DNA of 32,543 nt from Bacteroidales bacterium (GCA_017959005.1 JAGDBO010000002.1:1-32543), one strand, 5' to 3'; shown: positions 1 through 7,275, counted from the first letter of the stretch. The notes: a model not told the origin generated them from the sequence alone. Numbers and translations: made by a program.

Positions 1-279
1 ATTTGACATGTCAACCAGCGTGCCAAACTGGGCGGCGCGTGTCTGCATCACCACCTGGGCTACCACGATATCATCCCTGAAGGCTGAGTCGGTCTGAAGG
101 AGTTCTTCCATATTAGTAAGCTTCTCGGAAACTTTCTCACGAGAGAATTTAGCAGCCTTGGCGATATCGCCATCTGCCTCATTGAGACCCACTGGCCAAT
201 CAACAAAATAAGAGGTGATTAACCCTATGGCGAATATAGCTGCAACCGAACACAAGATAATAATACTTTTCTTTTTCAT
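1..279 (-). CDS. Partial exported or membrane-anchored protein of unknown function (N-terminal 93 residues)
   Basis: The reverse strand is open from an ATG at 279 to the window edge, giving 93 residues with no stop, so the C-terminus is missing. The protein starts MKKKSIIILCSVAAIFAIGL, a positively charged start followed by a hydrophobic stretch to about residue 24, consistent with a signal peptide or single membrane anchor. The rest is a soluble, probably helical region rich in Ala, Glu, Lys and Asp, for example AKAAKFSREKVSEKLTNMEE around residues 41-60. I do not recognise a named domain. It has the look of conserved Bacteroidales exported proteins of unknown function, but that is only an impression. 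The start is supported by the signal sequence and by the AT-rich stretch immediately upstream. GC content is in line with the core genes. Confidence 0.75.
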   Translation of the reverse strand, partial: MKKKSIIILCSVAAIFAIGLITSYFVDWPVGLNEADGDIAKAAKFSREKVSEKLTNMEELLQTDSAFRDDIVVAQVVMQTRAAQFGTLVDMSN

Positions 280-321
280 AAGCCTAATAATATAAGTTCT
301 TATTCTTTTCTCTGACGCTAA

Positions 322-338
322 ATGTCATTTTATGACAT
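322..338. promoter_or_regulatory. Inverted repeat ATGTCAT-TTT-ATGACAT, possible operator
   Basis: Two perfect 7-bp arms (322-328 and 332-338) flank a 3-bp centre, 43 bp upstream of the start at 279. The size and symmetry suit a dimeric regulator. No U-tract follows on either strand, so it is not an obvious terminator. The function is inferred from symmetry and position only. Confidence 0.35.
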
Positions 339-396
339 CGATGTTTTCAAATATACAACATATTTTGTTTCCATCCAAACTTTTTTGTATTTTTTG

Positions 397-404
397 TATA
401 TTTG
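397..404 (+). promoter_or_regulatory. Possible -7 element TATATTTG
   Basis: This matches the Bacteroidota -7 consensus TAnnTTTG exactly, 25 bp before the ATG of a 17-codon frame at 429-482. No TTTG sits at the expected 19-21 bp spacing upstream, so this is a half match that could be chance in AT-rich DNA. Confidence 0.3.
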
Positions 405-428
405 AACTTAAATAACTGAAAAAGCAAC

Positions 429-482
429 ATGGAAAATCTTAGCGATTTGTCCATGCTGCCTATTTTCAATCCGTTACGCTAA
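429..482 (+). other. 17-codon open frame downstream of a -7-like element
   Basis: The frame reads MENLSDLSMLPIFNPLR and then stops at TAA 480-482. It may be the surviving 5' end of a lost gene, a leader peptide, or noise. No purine-rich ribosome binding site and no downstream gene on this strand was seen, so translation is not supported beyond the short frame itself. Confidence 0.2.
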
Positions 483-501
483 ATCAATGCGTAATTGAAT
501 G

Positions 502-525
502 ATCAATACTCATCCTCGTTGAAAA
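502..525. repeat. 24-bp direct repeat, copy 1 (orphan copy of a gene 3' end)
   Basis: These 24 bases are identical to 1282-1305, in the same orientation. The core is ATCAATACTCATCCTCGT and the last bases are TGAAAA. On the minus strand it spells the end of the DUF2795-type protein (F-N-E-D-E-Y-stop). Here the frame has a stop seven codons upstream of the shared F codon, so no gene is attached. Confidence 0.9.
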
Positions 526-672
526 CAGAGTGTATTAGGGGTTATTATCCTTATTAGCAGACAGTTGCAATTGTATTCAAAAATATAGGATAGTCACAGG
601 GGAAGTCTGAGGCAGGCTAATAGTCTCTAATTTACATGATGGCTCCCCTTTTACTATCCCTGAAAAAGTGTG

Positions 673-1128
673 TTATCTAAGCATCCATTTAGTACGGAAG
701 CCCGTGATTCTCGTAGTGCATGGTTTGTTGTCTTTTCTGCCAGGTTCCCACTTAGGGGATTTAAATAACACTTCTCGGTTAACTCGGTCAATAGATTCAC
801 ATAGACCTCTAGTTATCACTACATTCGAGAGAGTACCATCAGGCATGATATCAAAATCGGCAATCACCCATCCTATAGCATCAGGTTGGTCCTCTGGATA
901 ATATATGTTTGCATCAACCCACTTATGGAAAGAAAGCAAGGTCGTATCATTTTGAAAAGATGGTTTTACATCAACATCATCATAGTTCCATATGACCCTA
1001 TTTAGAGAATCTCTATAGGTTATTGTACTTGGAACTTCCACCGTTGATGATTGCTGTGTATTATTCTGGGCACAGCAATTAATAGACATTAGTAATGCTA
1101 CTATGGTGATGAGATGTTCCATTTCCAA
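673..1128 (-). CDS. Small exported protein with a TonB C-terminal-like domain
   Basis: This is a 151-residue protein. Residues 1 to about 21 form a hydrophobic signal peptide ending near NCCAQ. The cysteine pair could be a lipobox but fits the lipobox consensus poorly. From about residue 55 to the end it resembles the C-terminal domain of TonB-type energy transducers: a central strand like VIADFDIMPDGTLSNVVITR, then a helix with VNREVL and the motif KWEPGRKDNKPC, as in the usual W-x-P-G-x-x-x-x-x-P-V region. It lacks the N-terminal transmembrane helix and Pro-rich linker of a full TonB, and no exbB or exbD lies nearby. The gene stands alone, is AT-rich compared with the operon to its right, and lies between the two copies of a 24-bp direct repeat. 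MEMEHL is the only sensible start. The substrate or partner is unknown. Confidence 0.7.
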   Translation of the reverse strand: MEMEHLITIVALLMSINCCAQNNTQQSSTVEVPSTITYRDSLNRVIWNYDDVDVKPSFQNDTTLLSFHKWVDANIYYPEDQPDAIGWVIADFDIMPDGTLSNVVITRGLCESIDRVNREVLFKSPKWEPGRKDNKPCTTRITGFRTKWMLR

Positions 1129-1224
1129 GTGTTTTTACAAAGATAATCAATCTATTCTAACTATTCCTCCTCTTTCTTTACGAGATAACTTCTTCTTTCT
1201 TTGGGAAGTAAATGGGCAGTAAAA

Positions 1225-1256
1225 AGACAAAAAACCAGGGCTTTCACCCTGGTTTT
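1225..1256 (-). terminator. Rho-independent terminator of the folE-to-DUF2795 operon
   Basis: A perfect 10-bp stem (AAAACCAGGG at 1231-1240, CCCTGGTTTT at 1247-1256) closes a 6-base loop. On the minus strand it is followed by a U-rich tract (TTTTTTGTCTTTTT). It lies 27 bp past the stop codon at 1283. The plus-strand flank has only four T residues, so termination of leftward transcription is the main role. Confidence 0.9.
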
Positions 1257-1281
1257 ATACTTGTAACTTATTGATTATCAA

Positions 1282-1305
1282 ATCAATACTCATCCTCGTT
1301 GAAAA
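1282..1305. repeat. 24-bp direct repeat, copy 2 (within the 3' end of the DUF2795-type gene)
   Basis: Identical in 24 of 24 positions to 502-525 and in the same orientation. This copy encodes the last residues and stop codon of the gene at 1283-1504. The copies are 780 bp apart, start to start, and bracket the small TonB-C-terminal-like gene and the hairpin terminator. Confidence 0.9.
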
Positions 1306-1504
1306 AGAAATCCTCTTTGCTAGGATAGTCAGGCCACAGCTCTTCTATGCTGTCATAAACCTCCTCTTCATCCTCTATGTCATTAAGGTTCTCTATTACC
1401 TCATCAGGAGCGCCGGAACGAACGGCGTAATCAAGTAATTCACTTTTGGTTGCAGGCCATGGCGCGTCCTCAAGTTTTGATGCTAATTCTAGGGTCCAAT
1501 ACAT
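1283..1504 (-). CDS. Small acidic DUF2795-type protein
   Basis: This 73-residue protein is strongly acidic. It begins MYWTLELASKLEDAPWPATK and ends in FFFNEDEY. The segment PWPATKSELLDYAVRSGAP, followed by a helix and the acidic IEDEEEVYDSIEELWPDYP, matches my recollection of a small conserved Bacteroidota family annotated DUF2795. Its function is unknown and no catalytic motif is visible. It is the last gene of a five-gene leftward run, 42 bp after the adenosyltransferase, and a strong terminator follows, so it is probably cotranscribed. A purine-rich GGAAAGGAT precedes the ATG. The 3' end is duplicated as an orphan fragment at 502-525. Confidence 0.85.
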   Translation of the reverse strand: MYWTLELASKLEDAPWPATKSELLDYAVRSGAPDEVIENLNDIEDEEEVYDSIEELWPDYPSKEDFFFNEDEY

Positions 1505-1546
1505 ATCCTTTCCTTTTTTGGGGCTGCAAATATAATACTATTTTCT

Positions 1547-2125
1547 TTATGGCAACCAAAATTCTTCCGGAGTATTGGTAATTGTGCAAAAATAGCGTGC
1601 AAGTGTGAATAAATAGTCTGAAAGGCGGTTCAGATAGCTCTTGCAGCTTGCTAGGTTTTTCTCAAGCTGAGGCTCCGTAGAGTGGATATTTATGCTATGA
1701 CGTTCGCAGCGGCGGCACACCGTTCTTGCCACATGGCAGATGGCTGCCTGTATAGGTGCCCCCGGTATAACAAAGGCCTTTTGAGGCGGCATCTGGCCCG
1801 TCATCTTATCTATCTCCTCCTCCAGGAAGGTTATCTCATTTTCTTCAAAATCTTTGAGCTTTTTACCTGTTCCCTCCTCCGGCATTGCAAAGAAGGCGGA
1901 AAGGCACATAAGCTGCTGCTGAATACGGAGCAAGTCTTTACGTATCTGAGTGGCTGTCTTTGTGGTGTTTGCAGGGTTCTCACTCTCTGCAATTATAAGA
2001 CCTATGTTGGAGATGAGTTCATCTGCATCTCCGTAAGCCTCTACTCTGGGATCGTTTTTAAAGACTCTTTTACCTCCTACAAGGGATGTTGTTCCTTGGT
2101 CTCCTTTCTTTGTATATATCTTCAT
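1547..2125 (-). CDS. pduO: Cob(I)alamin adenosyltransferase, PduO type
   Basis: The 192-residue protein has the PduO-type signature. An N-terminal TKKGDQGTTSL (residues 5-15) and a following V-x-A-Y-G-D-A-D-E-L segment form the ATP site. C-R-R-C-E-R-H lies at 137-143 and N-R-L-S-D-Y-L-F at 166-173. The enzyme transfers the adenosyl group of ATP to cob(I)alamin, giving adenosylcobalamin, the cofactor of methylmalonyl-CoA mutase, whose two subunits are encoded at 24221-28233. Length is normal for the family and all key positions seen are intact. It sits 20 bp after the ABC ATPase gene in the folE operon. No cobalamin riboswitch was recognised in the operon. Confidence 0.95.
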   Translation of the reverse strand: MKIYTKKGDQGTTSLVGGKRVFKNDPRVEAYGDADELISNIGLIIAESENPANTTKTATQIRKDLLRIQQQLMCLSAFFAMPEEGTGKKLKDFEENEITFLEEEIDKMTGQMPPQKAFVIPGAPIQAAICHVARTVCRRCERHSINIHSTEPQLEKNLASCKSYLNRLSDYLFTLARYFCTITNTPEEFWLP

Positions 2126-2145
2126 AATCTATGTTTTTGAGTGTG

Positions 2146-2853
2146 TTACTTGTTCTCAAGAGTAGGGTTAGGGTTTATTTGGTCACTCTCAATCTGGCCG
2201 TCTCTAAGGCGCACAATTCTTCTTGCAAAGCGGGAGATGTCCTCTTCATGGGTTACCAGGATTATTGTATTGCCCTGAGAGTAAATCTTTTCAAAGATGT
2301 TCATAATCTCCACGGAGGTCTTGGTGTCCAGGTTTCCGGTTGGCTCGTCTGCAAGTATTATGGTTGGGTTGTTGATGATGGCTCTTGCAATGGCAACTCT
2401 CTGACGCTGACCGCCGGAGAGTTCATTTGGTTTGTGATCCATTCTGTCTGCAAGACCAACCGTCTCCAACGCCTTTTCCGCCATCTCTCTGCGCTCGTTT
2501 GCGGGAAGGCCGGAGTAGATAAGCGGCAGTGCCACATTCTCCAGTGCGCTGTAACGCGGAAGCAGGTTAAATGACTGAAATACAAAGCCTATCTGCTTGT
2601 TTCTGACATCCGCCAGTTCACCGTCTTCCATCTGGCTTACATCCGTTCCTCCCAGAATATATTTGCCGGAGGTAGGGGTGTCCAGACATCCCAGTATGTT
2701 CATCATTGTACTCTTGCCGCTTCCGGAGGGACCCATTATGGCAAGATAATCGTTCTTGTTTATTGAGAGAGAAACTCCGTCCAGCGCATTTACCTGCTGA
2801 GTTCCAAGCTGATAAATCTTATATAGATTTTCAATCCTTATTACTTCATTCAT
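2146..2853 (-). CDS. ABC transporter ATPase of the MacB/LolD/FtsE type
   Basis: A 235-residue nucleotide-binding protein with all ABC motifs intact: Walker [10 protein letters not shown] at 41-49, Q-loop Gln93, signature LSGGQRQR at 145-152, Walker B and catalytic Glu in [11 protein letters not shown] at 166-176, and the switch His202. The sequence is of the MacB/LolD class, which drives periplasmic permeases of the FtsX/MacB fold in lipoprotein release, macrolide export or cell division. No such permease lies in the window, so the partner must be encoded elsewhere and the substrate cannot be assigned. Its ATG overlaps the stop of mqnB by 4 bp, indicating translational coupling. Calling it LolD would be speculative. 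Confidence 0.9.
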   Translation of the reverse strand: MNEVIRIENLYKIYQLGTQQVNALDGVSLSINKNDYLAIMGPSGSGKSTMMNILGCLDTPTSGKYILGGTDVSQMEDGELADVRNKQIGFVFQSFNLLPRYSALENVALPLIYSGLPANERREMAEKALETVGLADRMDHKPNELSGGQRQRVAIARAIINNPTIILADEPTGNLDTKTSVEIMNIFEKIYSQGNTIILVTHEEDISRFARRIVRLRDGQIESDQINPNPTLENK

Positions 2854-3551
2854 ACGCGCTGATTTTCAATAAACTGTCTGAAGAACTCTTTGCAGGCCTC
2901 CTTAAGTGACTCCAATGCAAGAGGGGTGTTCCATTTTGCAGGATCCTCCTCTCCAACGGCGTTGGAAACCGAACGCAGTTCTATAAACTTAACGTACTCG
3001 TTAAGGCAGGTGTAGAAGAAGGAGGCTCCCTCCATGCTCTCAATCTGTGCGTTGTACTTCTTTCTAATCTCTTCAATCACAGATTTTTCTGCAGTTATAG
3101 TGTGAATGGTAACTCCTACAGCCTTCTTGTAACTGTTTGCAATCTCGTTAAAGAAATCAGGCAGCTGAGGCATCTGAAGCGTACCGTCTTTGAAAGGGAA
3201 GAGGTTGGCATCCAGGGCGTAAGAATCAAACAGCGTCTGGAATCCTGACGGGGTTCTGAAACCAAGGTCTCCAAAGTACTCCTTCTCTATCAATGCAGTT
3301 GTCCCGATAGGGAAGGCGTTGAGGTCATAACTTCCTGCTATACCAATATTTACAGCCAGTGAATAGGGGTTGCCTTCTGCCTCCGCCTCAACCAACTTTT
3401 TGGTGAGACGGTAACAGGTTGAGGTGGTTCCTATTCCGGTCAACATAAAATCTACCTGAGCCTTGCCGGCAATCTGACTCTCATGGAGTCTCAGAGCCTG
3501 AAGGGCGCAATCCAGCTCCTCTTGTTCTGCAGCACAAAAAAGTAATCTCAT
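2850..3551 (-). CDS. mqnB: Futalosine hydrolase (menaquinone biosynthesis, futalosine route)
   Basis: This 233-residue protein belongs to the nucleoside phosphorylase/hydrolase fold. The N-terminal [13 protein letters not shown] strand, [10 protein letters not shown], the [15 protein letters not shown] segment, [11 protein letters not shown] and [16 protein letters not shown] are typical of futalosine hydrolase. In the last motif, Asn stands where the related MTA/SAH nucleosidases have a catalytic Asp, which favours MqnB over MTAN. The enzyme releases hypoxanthine from futalosine on the way to menaquinone. It sits between folE and the ABC ATPase, 11 bp after folE and overlapping the next start by 4 bp. 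The other mqn genes are not in the window. A different nucleosidase specificity is possible. Confidence 0.85.
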   Translation of the reverse strand: MRLLFCAAEQEELDCALQALRLHESQIAGKAQVDFMLTGIGTTSTCYRLTKKLVEAEAEGNPYSLAVNIGIAGSYDLNAFPIGTTALIEKEYFGDLGFRTPSGFQTLFDSYALDANLFPFKDGTLQMPQLPDFFNEIANSYKKAVGVTIHTITAEKSVIEEIRKKYNAQIESMEGASFFYTCLNEYVKFIELRSVSNAVGEEDPAKWNTPLALESLKEACKEFFRQFIENQRV

Positions 3552-3562
3552 AATCTCTTGTA

Positions 3563-4162
3563 TTAATGTAGGTCTGAACCTATAAGTCTCATAAACTCCT
3601 CTCTGGTCTTACGGTTATTGAGGAAAGCACCCGTGAAGGCGGAGGTTGTAGTAACGGAGTTCTGCTTCTGTACACCTCTGATTTGCATACACATGTGAGC
3701 GGCCTCAATAACAACGGCAACTCCCAGCGGATGAAGTGTGTTCTGTATGCAGTCTCTTATCTGAACGGTAAGGCGTTCCTGAATCTGAAGACGTCTTGCA
3801 AAGGCGTCTACAACTCTAGGAATCTTGCTGAGGCCTGTGATATAGCCGTTTGGAATGTATGCTACGTGAGCCTTTCCGTAGAAAGGAAGCAGGTGATGCT
3901 CGCACATGGAGTAGAGTTCAATATCCTTAACCAGCACAATCTGCTGATACTCTTCCTTAAACATAGCAGACTTGAGAATCTTCACAGGATCTATCTCATA
4001 ACCCTGAGTCAGAAACTGCATGCTCTTGGCAACTCTCATTGGGGTTTTTCTCAGCCCCTCTCTCTTTGAATCCTCCCCCAGAAGTTCCAAAATCCTTCTA
4101 TAGTGGTCAGACAACTCCTTTGTGGTTTTGGGAGTAAATATTTCCTCTTTCTTGTAAGACAT
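3563..4162 (-). CDS. folE: GTP cyclohydrolase I
   Basis: The protein of 199 residues converts GTP to 7,8-dihydroneopterin triphosphate, the first step toward tetrahydrofolate. The zinc ligands are all present: Cys87 and His90 in MCEHHLLPF, and Cys158 in [11 protein letters not shown]. Other conserved parts include [20 protein letters not shown] and the C-terminal EEFMRLI. The frame is open 34 codons further upstream, to 4264, but that would overlap the divergent response regulator gene starting at 4239. The ATG at 4162 (MSYKKEEIF) gives the usual length, so I prefer it. It is the first gene of a leftward operon with mqnB, the ABC ATPase, pduO and the DUF2795-type gene. No clear promoter match was found in the 76-bp divergent gap. 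Confidence 0.96.
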   Translation of the reverse strand: MSYKKEEIFTPKTTKELSDHYRRILELLGEDSKREGLRKTPMRVAKSMQFLTQGYEIDPVKILKSAMFKEEYQQIVLVKDIELYSMCEHHLLPFYGKAHVAYIPNGYITGLSKIPRVVDAFARRLQIQERLTVQIRDCIQNTLHPLGVAVVIEAAHMCMQIRGVQKQNSVTTTSAFTGAFLNNRKTREEFMRLIGSDLH

Positions 4163-4209
4163 ATCAATCTCTCTGTTGTTCAAATCGGGCACTAAGTTAA
4201 GAATTTTAG

Positions 4210-4217
4210 TATATTTG
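4210..4217 (+). promoter_or_regulatory. Candidate -7 element of the response regulator/kinase operon
   Basis: TATATTTG matches TAnnTTTG and lies 21 bp before the ATG at 4239, in the 76-bp divergent gap between folE and the regulator gene. No TTTG was found at the expected -33 position, so this is a one-box match. Confidence 0.4.
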
Positions 4218-4238
4218 TCACAAACAGATTTTATTACT

Positions 4239-5018
4239 ATGGAAGATGTAAAGGGCAAAGCCAAGATTCTTGTTGTAGATGACGAAGAGGATATCTGTGA
4301 AATCCTCCAATATAATTTGGAAAAAGCCGGCTATCTGGTTAAAACTGTGATGAGTGCGGAGGATGCACTCTCCATTATCTCAGATGAGAAATTCGATCTT
4401 CTGATGTTGGACATTATGTTGGGAGGAATCAGCGGATTAAGGTTGGCTCAACTGCTCAGGGAGGATTATAAAAGCACCATTCCTATCATCTTCGTTACCG
4501 CCCTGGATACTGAAACGGATGTCCTTAAGGGATTTAAGACGGGCGGAGACGATTACATCTCCAAGCCTTTCTCCATTAACGAGGTGGTTGCCAGAGTGGG
4601 TGCCGTACTTGCAAGGTGCGGAATCCGCAAGGAGATGCCTACCTCTGCAACCTCATGGAATCGCTCCGCAGAGAACGGTACGGTTGCAACAGTTCCTGCC
4701 AAGGAGAACAAGAGAGAGGAACCTAACGAGTATGACTTTGGAGTTCTCTATATCAACCCTGTAGACAAGCGGGTTACCGTTGATGGAGAGGAGGTATTCC
4801 TCACCAAAAAAGAGATGGAGATTCTTATGCTTCTGGCTCGCAGTGCAGGTCATGTTTTCTCCAGAGAAGAGATACTGCGCCTGGTTTGGAAAGATGACGG
4901 CTACGTTCTGCAAAGGACTGTAGATGTTCATATTGCAAGACTCCGTAAGAAACTTGGCAAGGCGGGAGACTTGATTCTTAACCGCTCCGGTTACGGTTAC
5001 TCTCTTGTGACCAAATAG
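4239..5018 (+). CDS. Response regulator, OmpR/PhoB type
   Basis: A 259-residue DNA-binding regulator. The receiver domain (residues about 8-125) has the acidic pair Asp14-Asp15, phospho-acceptor Asp58 (LLMLDIM), Thr87 and Lys109 (SKPF). A C-terminal winged helix (about 165-259) contains [20 protein letters not shown] and [13 protein letters not shown]. The linker between the two domains is unusually long, about 45 residues, polar and Ser/Thr/Glu-rich. I chose the ATG at 4239 ([15 protein letters not shown]). A longer frame from 4176 would add 21 residues with no family match and cover the promoter region. The gene is followed 7 bp later by its histidine kinase. The target genes are unknown. 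It resembles Bacteroides RprY-type regulators, but this was not tested. Confidence 0.93.
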   Translation: MEDVKGKAKILVVDDEEDICEILQYNLEKAGYLVKTVMSAEDALSIISDEKFDLLMLDIMLGGISGLRLAQLLREDYKSTIPIIFVTALDTETDVLKGFKTGGDDYISKPFSINEVVARVGAVLARCGIRKEMPTSATSWNRSAENGTVATVPAKENKREEPNEYDFGVLYINPVDKRVTVDGEEVFLTKKEMEILMLLARSAGHVFSREEILRLVWKDDGYVLQRTVDVHIARLRKKLGKAGDLILNRSGYGYSLVTK

Positions 5019-5025
5019 AGGTCTG

Positions 5026-6456
5026 ATGAAACAACTCGCTCTCAAATACAGATATCGTCTGCAGATCTATCTGTTTGTTCTGCTGGCACTTGCAGCCCTC
5101 TTCTTTGTACTTTTCCTCACGCGTCAGAGTAAGGGTTACAGCGTCTCTTCACTTCAGAGTGAACTGAAGGTGGCCATCGGGATAATAGAAGAGCAGTTGA
5201 AAAAGCCTGAGAATCAGAAAAATCCTGAGAATATTGTTCTGGCAGATAAAATTAATTTCACTCTTGCAGATACGCTGGGTAACGTCTTTTTTGACTCCAG
5301 GCAGAATGAGATGTCCGTTCCGGATAACATCCTCAATTTTGCAGAGGTTGCCAATGCAGCACAGGCCGCAGAGGGGAGTGCTATGAGAACAGCCATCGGG
5401 GAGCCGGATGAAGAGAATCTCTATTATGCAAAGAAGACAGAGAGCGGCTTTATAAGAACATATGTAAAGTTCCGTACTGCAAAGCCGGCTCAATTGGAGA
5501 AAGACAACGTCTATCTCCTTATGATTTCCATTCTGCTGGTTGCTCTAATTGGCTCATTTGTATATATTTCCGGTAGGCTGTCAAAACCTGTGAAGACCTA
5601 CAGCCAACTGGTGAGCGCCATAAGGGATGATGAGAGTAAACTGAGCAAGATTGAATTCAGCCATGACGAGTTCGGCAATGTGGGAAGGGAGATTGCAGAT
5701 ACATTCCAGCAACTGGAGAGGGCAAAAAAGTACAAGCAGCAGATGAGCCACAACATTGCTCATGAACTGAAGACTCCTCTTACCGGAATCAAGGCCTATC
5801 TGGAGACCATTATGCAGTCTGAGGATATGCCTGAGGATCAGATACGTAAGTTTGTGGGTAAGGCCTATACGCAGACGCTCCGTCTTACGGATTTGGTGAG
5901 CGAGGTTTCCACTTTGAACAAGTTGGACGAGTCTGCGGAACTCAGTAAGGGAGATGAGAGCGTTTATCAGATTGAGGAGGTGAACATTAAAAAACTTCTC
6001 CAGGAAATCATAGGCGAGATTGGTTATAAGCTGGAGAAGAACAATGTAAAATTCTCTCCGAGAATCAGCAGCCAGTTAAAAATCAACGGCAGTTACACGC
6101 TTATTTACTCTCTGTTCAAGAACCTGATAGACAACTCAATAGAGCACGGAGGAAAAGATATTGAGATTACCCTTGTTGCGGGAATTGATCAGGTTTCCGG
6201 TGAGGGAGGATACAAGATAAACTTCACCTATACGGATACCGGACAGGGTGTTCCACCTGAGGCGCTTGAGAGAATTTTTGAGCGTTTCTACAGAGTGGAG
6301 GAGGGTAGAACAAGAAAGACCGGAGGTTCCGGTCTTGGTCTTGCTATTGTAAAGAATGCGGTTGCATTCCATAAAGGTAGTATCAAAGCCTCTCTGCGTC
6401 CGGGCGGAGGAATTATCTTTAAGTTCTCTCTATCCTCCTTGCCTAAAGAGAGTTAG
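5026..6456 (+). CDS. Membrane sensor histidine kinase
   Basis: The 476-residue kinase has a transmembrane helix at about 13-32, a periplasmic sensor domain of about 130 residues, a second helix at about 163-184 and a HAMP-like linker. The phosphorylation domain follows, with His246 in SHNIAHELKTPLTG. The ATPase domain has Asn366 and Asn370 in KNLIDNSIEHG, DTGQGVP and GGSGLGLAIVKNA. It should phosphorylate the regulator encoded 7 bp upstream. The periplasmic domain has no recognisable ligand-binding motif, so the signal is unknown. The stop codon (TAG, 6454-6456) overlaps the stop codon of the convergent gene (TAA, reverse of 6453-6455), leaving no room for a terminator between the two operons. 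Confidence 0.94.
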   Translation: MKQLALKYRYRLQIYLFVLLALAALFFVLFLTRQSKGYSVSSLQSELKVAIGIIEEQLKKPENQKNPENIVLADKINFTLADTLGNVFFDSRQNEMSVPDNILNFAEVANAAQAAEGSAMRTAIGEPDEENLYYAKKTESGFIRTYVKFRTAKPAQLEKDNVYLLMISILLVALIGSFVYISGRLSKPVKTYSQLVSAIRDDESKLSKIEFSHDEFGNVGREIADTFQQLERAKKYKQQMSHNIAHELKTPLTGIKAYLETIMQSEDMPEDQIRKFVGKAYTQTLRLTDLVSEVSTLNKLDESAELSKGDESVYQIEEVNIKKLLQEIIGEIGYKLEKNNVKFSPRISSQLKINGSYTLIYSLFKNLIDNSIEHGGKDIEITLVAGIDQVSGEGGYKINFTYTDTGQGVPPEALERIFERFYRVEEGRTRKTGGSGLGLAIVKNAVAFHKGSIKASLRPGGGIIFKFSLSSLPKES

Positions 6457-7274
6457 AACCAGATATCTATTCTGCCAACCTCCTCTCCTTTGGCTCCGTC
6501 CTGAACAACTACAACCTTCTTTCCTGTCTTGCTTTCCACTATTGCAGGCTCCTTTATGAAGGTATGGCTGTGGCCTCCTATTATGATGTCAACTCCCTCA
6601 GTGTTTGCTGCAATCAGTTGATCATCCGGTTTCTGTTCACGTCCTCCTTTGAATCCGCAGTGAGTGAGCAGAATAACCAGATCACAATTCTCATTTTTAC
6701 GCAGTTTGCGAGCCAGTTTGTTTACAATCTTGTAAGGGTGGTTGTATTTCATACCCTCTATCCTTGAAGGATTTACAAGACCGTTAAGATTTATGGAGAG
6801 TCCTATTACGCCTATTCTCTTTCCCCCTCTTTCAATGACGGTGTATGGTTTAACAATCTCTTTCAGAGGCGTTTTGGAGAGGTCATAGTTTGCATTGACT
6901 ATGGTGAAATTTGCCTTGCTCAGTTTCTCTGCAAGCGCATCAACTCCGTTATCAAACTCGTGGTTGCCGAAGCAGGCTGCATCAACTCCCAGTGCGTTCA
7001 TCAGTTCAACCTCCACATCTCCCTTAAAAATAGTAAAGTAGGGCGTTCCCTGGAAGAAGTCTCCCGCATCCAGAAGTATGACGTTAGGATTCTCTTCTCT
7101 TATCTGATTGATATACTTTTCTCTTCTTACAATTCCGCCCAATCCTTTCCACTCTCCTGCAGAGATCGGTTCTATCTGGCTGTGGGTATCATTGGTGTGG
7201 AGTATCACAAGATCCTGAGCGTAAGAGGTCAGGCAGAAGAGTGCCAGTGTTGTTGTAAGTAAAACTTTTCTCAT
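6453..7274 (-). CDS. Secreted metallophosphatase, N-terminal half of a split 5'-nucleotidase
   Basis: The 273-residue protein has a signal peptide (residues 1 to about 20, ending SYAQ) and then the calcineurin-like metallophosphoesterase domain of UshA-type 5'-nucleotidases. Metal ligands are visible: Asp29 and His31 in HTNDTHSQ, Asp72 in DAGDFFQG, Asn104-His105 in GNHEFDNG, then LTHCG and GGHSHT. It should hydrolyse phosphate from nucleotides in the periplasm. The nucleotide-recognition domain normally fused at the C-terminus is encoded by the preceding gene, 1 bp upstream. A strong AGGAGGAAG lies inside the end of that gene, 7 bp before the ATG. The order in the operon is reversed compared with the order in the fused enzyme. 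Confidence 0.9.
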   Translation of the reverse strand: MRKVLLTTTLALFCLTSYAQDLVILHTNDTHSQIEPISAGEWKGLGGIVRREKYINQIREENPNVILLDAGDFFQGTPYFTIFKGDVEVELMNALGVDAACFGNHEFDNGVDALAEKLSKANFTIVNANYDLSKTPLKEIVKPYTVIERGGKRIGVIGLSINLNGLVNPSRIEGMKYNHPYKIVNKLARKLRKNENCDLVILLTHCGFKGGREQKPDDQLIAANTEGVDIIIGGHSHTFIKEPAIVESKTGKKVVVVQDGAKGEEVGRIDIWF

Positions 7275-7275
7275 A

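Larger units (their letters stand above)
280..672. other. Intergenic stretch, about 390 bp, AT-rich, with short repeats but no convincing gene
   Basis: No long reading frame with coding character lies here. It holds an inverted repeat at 322-338, a -7-like TATATTTG at 397-404 on the plus strand, a 17-codon open frame from ATG 429 to TAA 482, a small inverted repeat (TTACGC/GCGTAA) at 474-494, and one copy (502-525) of a 24-bp direct repeat matching the 3' end of the gene at 1283-1504. From 526 to 672 nothing was recognised. Confidence 0.6.

Noticed and set aside
668-901. 77-codon plus-strand frame opposite the TonB-C-terminal-like gene
   Set aside because: It lies almost wholly antisense to a gene with a signal peptide and a recognisable domain, has no ribosome site, and its product has no coherent composition.
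4163-4264. Upstream extension of folE by 34 codons
   Set aside because: It would overlap the divergent response regulator start and the promoter gap, and the extra residues do not resemble GTP cyclohydrolase N-termini.
4653-5045. 130-codon minus-strand frame opposite the response regulator
   Set aside because: Antisense to the conserved winged-helix domain and with no promoter, ribosome site or domain.
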